Shown here in pieces: positions 5,124-6,274 of a stretch of DNA of 6,274 nucleotides. The notes under the pieces are model-generated. The model saw nothing but the letters and a program-made list of their open reading frames with translations, had not been told where the DNA came from and did not search any database. Origin of the DNA: JACRPZ01 sp040758255 (GTDB taxonomy: Bacteria > Nitrospirota > Thermodesulfovibrionia > UBA6902); the NCBI GenBank assembly GCA_040758255.1, contig JBFLVX010000128.1, positions 1 through 6,274 of the forward strand. The letters run 5' to 3'. Position 1 is the stretch's first letter, and each line of letters opens with the position of its first letter. Made by a program: the position numbers and the translations under genes.

Positions 5124-5333
5124 ATGAATTCATTGAAAGACAAAGTGAAGGAAATTGAGAAGGAAGAAATAATCAGATCGTTGAAAGAATGTGGCTGGGT
5201 AATGGCTAAAGCGGCACGGAAGCTTGGCATTACGGAAAGGATGATCGGCTACAAGATAAAGAAATATGGAATTAGAGAGGAGGTAACTATTTGGAGGGAT
5301 TTAAACGAAATATTAAAATTTAATAAACACTAA
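5124..5333 (+). CDS. Stand-alone Fis-type HTH protein resembling the NifA C-terminal domain
   Basis: The 69-residue product is a DNA-binding helix-turn-helix of the Fis family, as found at the end of sigma-54 activators. The core IEKEEIIRSLKECGWVMAKA with ARKLGITERMIGYKIKKYGI (residues 11-50) closely resembles the NifA C-terminus, especially WVxAKAARxLGIT and the GYKIKKYGI recognition helix end. There is no GAF or AAA+ domain in this or any frame nearby, so it cannot itself activate sigma-54 polymerase. ATG 5124 is chosen because GGAGG (5110-5114) lies nine bases upstream and the sigma-54 promoter lies just before; the open frame back to TTG 5031 would span that promoter. The tail after residue 50 (REEVTIWRDLNEILKFNKH) is unfamiliar. 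It sits 19 bases before glnA and is probably co-transcribed. It may compete for or modulate NifA/NtrC-like sites; this is inference. Confidence 0.85.
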   Translation: MNSLKDKVKEIEKEEIIRSLKECGWVMAKAARKLGITERMIGYKIKKYGIREEVTIWRDLNEILKFNKH

Positions 5334-5352
5334 ACCTAAAGGAGGAGAAAGA

Positions 5353-6274
5353 ATGACACCAAAAGACGTACTGAAAATGGCTCAGGAGAACAAGGCCGTA
5401 ATGGCAAACTTCAAGTTCCTTGATTTCCCCGGCATATGGCAGCATTTTGCCGTGCCGATTGATGAACTCAAGGAGGAGATATTCGAGGAGGGGCTCGGAT
5501 TCGACGGCTCATCCATCAGGGGATGGCAGGCGATAAATACATCAGACATGCTCATAATGCCTGATCCTAACACAGCCTTCATGGATCCGTTCATGAAGTA
5601 CCCCACGATAAGCTTGATCTGCAACATTGTGGACCCTATAACAAAGGAATTCTACACAAGAGACCCGAGATACATCGCTCAGAAGGCAGAGGCGTACCTA
5701 AAGTCAACAGGCATTGGCGATACAGCATACTTCGGGCCTGAGGCAGAATTCTTTATCTTTGACGGCATCAGATTCGATCAGAATTCCCACAGCGGCTACT
5801 ACTATATTGACTCTGTTGAAGGCATCTGGAATTCAGGCAAAGAGGAGAATCCTAACCTCGGTTATAAACCCAGGCATAAGGAAGGATACTTCCCTGTTCC
5901 GCCCACAGACAGTCAGGTGGATATAAGGACAGAAATGGTCATGGAGATGATCAAGTGCGGCATATATGTCGAGAGAGAGCATCATGAAGTCGCCACAGCA
6001 GGACAGGCTGAGATTGACATGAGGTTTGATTCCCTCGTCAGCATGGCTGACAAGAACATGCTCTTTAAATACATCATCAAGAACGTGGCAAAGCGTCATG
6101 GCAAGACCGCAACATTCATGCCGAAACCGTTATTCGGCGACAACGGTTCAGGAATGCACTGCCATCAGAGCATCTGGAAAAAGGGCAAGCCGCTCTTCGC
6201 CGGCAACGGCTATGCGGGCTTAAGTGATATGGCTATCCACTACATTGGAGGCGTTCTTAAACACGCAAAGGCGC
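5353..6274 (+). CDS. glnA: Glutamine synthetase type I, N-terminal two-thirds (3' truncated)
   Basis: The enzyme makes glutamine from glutamate, ammonia and ATP in the cytoplasm as a dodecamer, assimilating the ammonia produced by nitrogenase. The first 307 residues are in the window and the frame is open to the last base; the family is about 470 residues long. ATG 5353 follows AAAGGAGGAGAAAG, a strong ribosome site. Visible signatures are GFDGSSIRGW (residues 49-58, with the latch Asp51), FGPEAEFFIF with metal/substrate ligands E130 and E132, VPPTDSQVD (182-190), HHEVATAGQAEID with E212 and E220, and KPLFGDNGSGMHCHQS with H269. The stretch around residues 145-180 (YYYIDSVEGIWNSG and on) fits the longer I-beta subtype, which is usually adenylylated at a Tyr near residue 397, outside the window. 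The sigma-54 promoter at 5080-5096 suggests nitrogen-limited expression. Confidence 0.96.
   Translation, partial: MTPKDVLKMAQENKAVMANFKFLDFPGIWQHFAVPIDELKEEIFEEGLGFDGSSIRGWQAINTSDMLIMPDPNTAFMDPFMKYPTISLICNIVDPITKEFYTRDPRYIAQKAEAYLKSTGIGDTAYFGPEAEFFIFDGIRFDQNSHSGYYYIDSVEGIWNSGKEENPNLGYKPRHKEGYFPVPPTDSQVDIRTEMVMEMIKCGIYVEREHHEVATAGQAEIDMRFDSLVSMADKNMLFKYIIKNVAKRHGKTATFMPKPLFGDNGSGMHCHQSIWKKGKPLFAGNGYAGLSDMAIHYIGGVLKHAKA

Noticed and set aside
5027..5230. Minus-strand open frame across the sigma-54 promoter and HTH gene
   Set aside because: The opposite strand encodes a clear Fis/NifA-like helix-turn-helix with a good ribosome site.
5382..6223. Open frames on both strands within 5382-6223
   Set aside because: All lie within the continuous glutamine synthetase frame, which carries the full set of catalytic motifs.

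Overview
The window is the distal part of a molybdenum nitrogenase (nif) cofactor-assembly and control cluster, followed by the start of a glutamine synthetase transcription unit. Every gene lies on the + strand. Compact spacing, strong GGAGG-type ribosome sites, NifI-type PII proteins, a short single-domain NifB and a type I-beta GlnA point to an anaerobic bacterium, most likely Nitrospirota or a related Desulfobacterota-type lineage. This assignment is inference from protein character; there is no rRNA or other lineage marker.

Layout: the 3' end of nifN (1-450); a 32-codon small ORF (454-552); nifX (562-963); an imperfect hairpin overlapping the nifX stop (949-1003); nifI1 (1032-1349); a 22-codon ORF bridging to the next gene (1346-1414); nifI2 (1411-1827); a nif-type 2[4Fe-4S] ferredoxin, fdxB (1838-2113); nifB (2115-3011); a HesA/MoeB/ThiF-like gene (2995-3765); and nifV (3802-4908). 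These are co-directional with overlaps or short gaps and could form one operon. After nifV comes a 215-bp AT-rich gap with a sigma-54 type promoter (5080-5096), then a 69-residue stand-alone Fis-type helix-turn-helix protein resembling the NifA C-terminus (5124-5333), then glnA (5353 to the window end, incomplete).

How the genes work together: NifB makes the NifB-co Fe-S-C core, with electrons or clusters possibly handled by FdxB. NifN (with NifE, outside the window) matures the core, NifX carries intermediates, and NifV supplies homocitrate for FeMo-co. NifI1 and NifI2 sense 2-oxoglutarate/ATP and shut off nitrogenase activity when ammonium is available. GlnA assimilates the ammonia, and its likely sigma-54 promoter ties it to nitrogen control.

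The most noteworthy points are: a HesA-like protein that keeps its fold and zinc cysteines but seems to lack the acidic ATP/Mg ligands of the adenylating family; a stand-alone NifA-like DNA-binding domain directly before glnA behind a sigma-54 promoter; nifI1-nifI2 placed after nifX rather than near nifH; a Lys20-like NifV; and two very small ORFs tightly coupled to nif genes. I saw no CRISPR array, tRNA, rRNA, transposase or other unrelated system.
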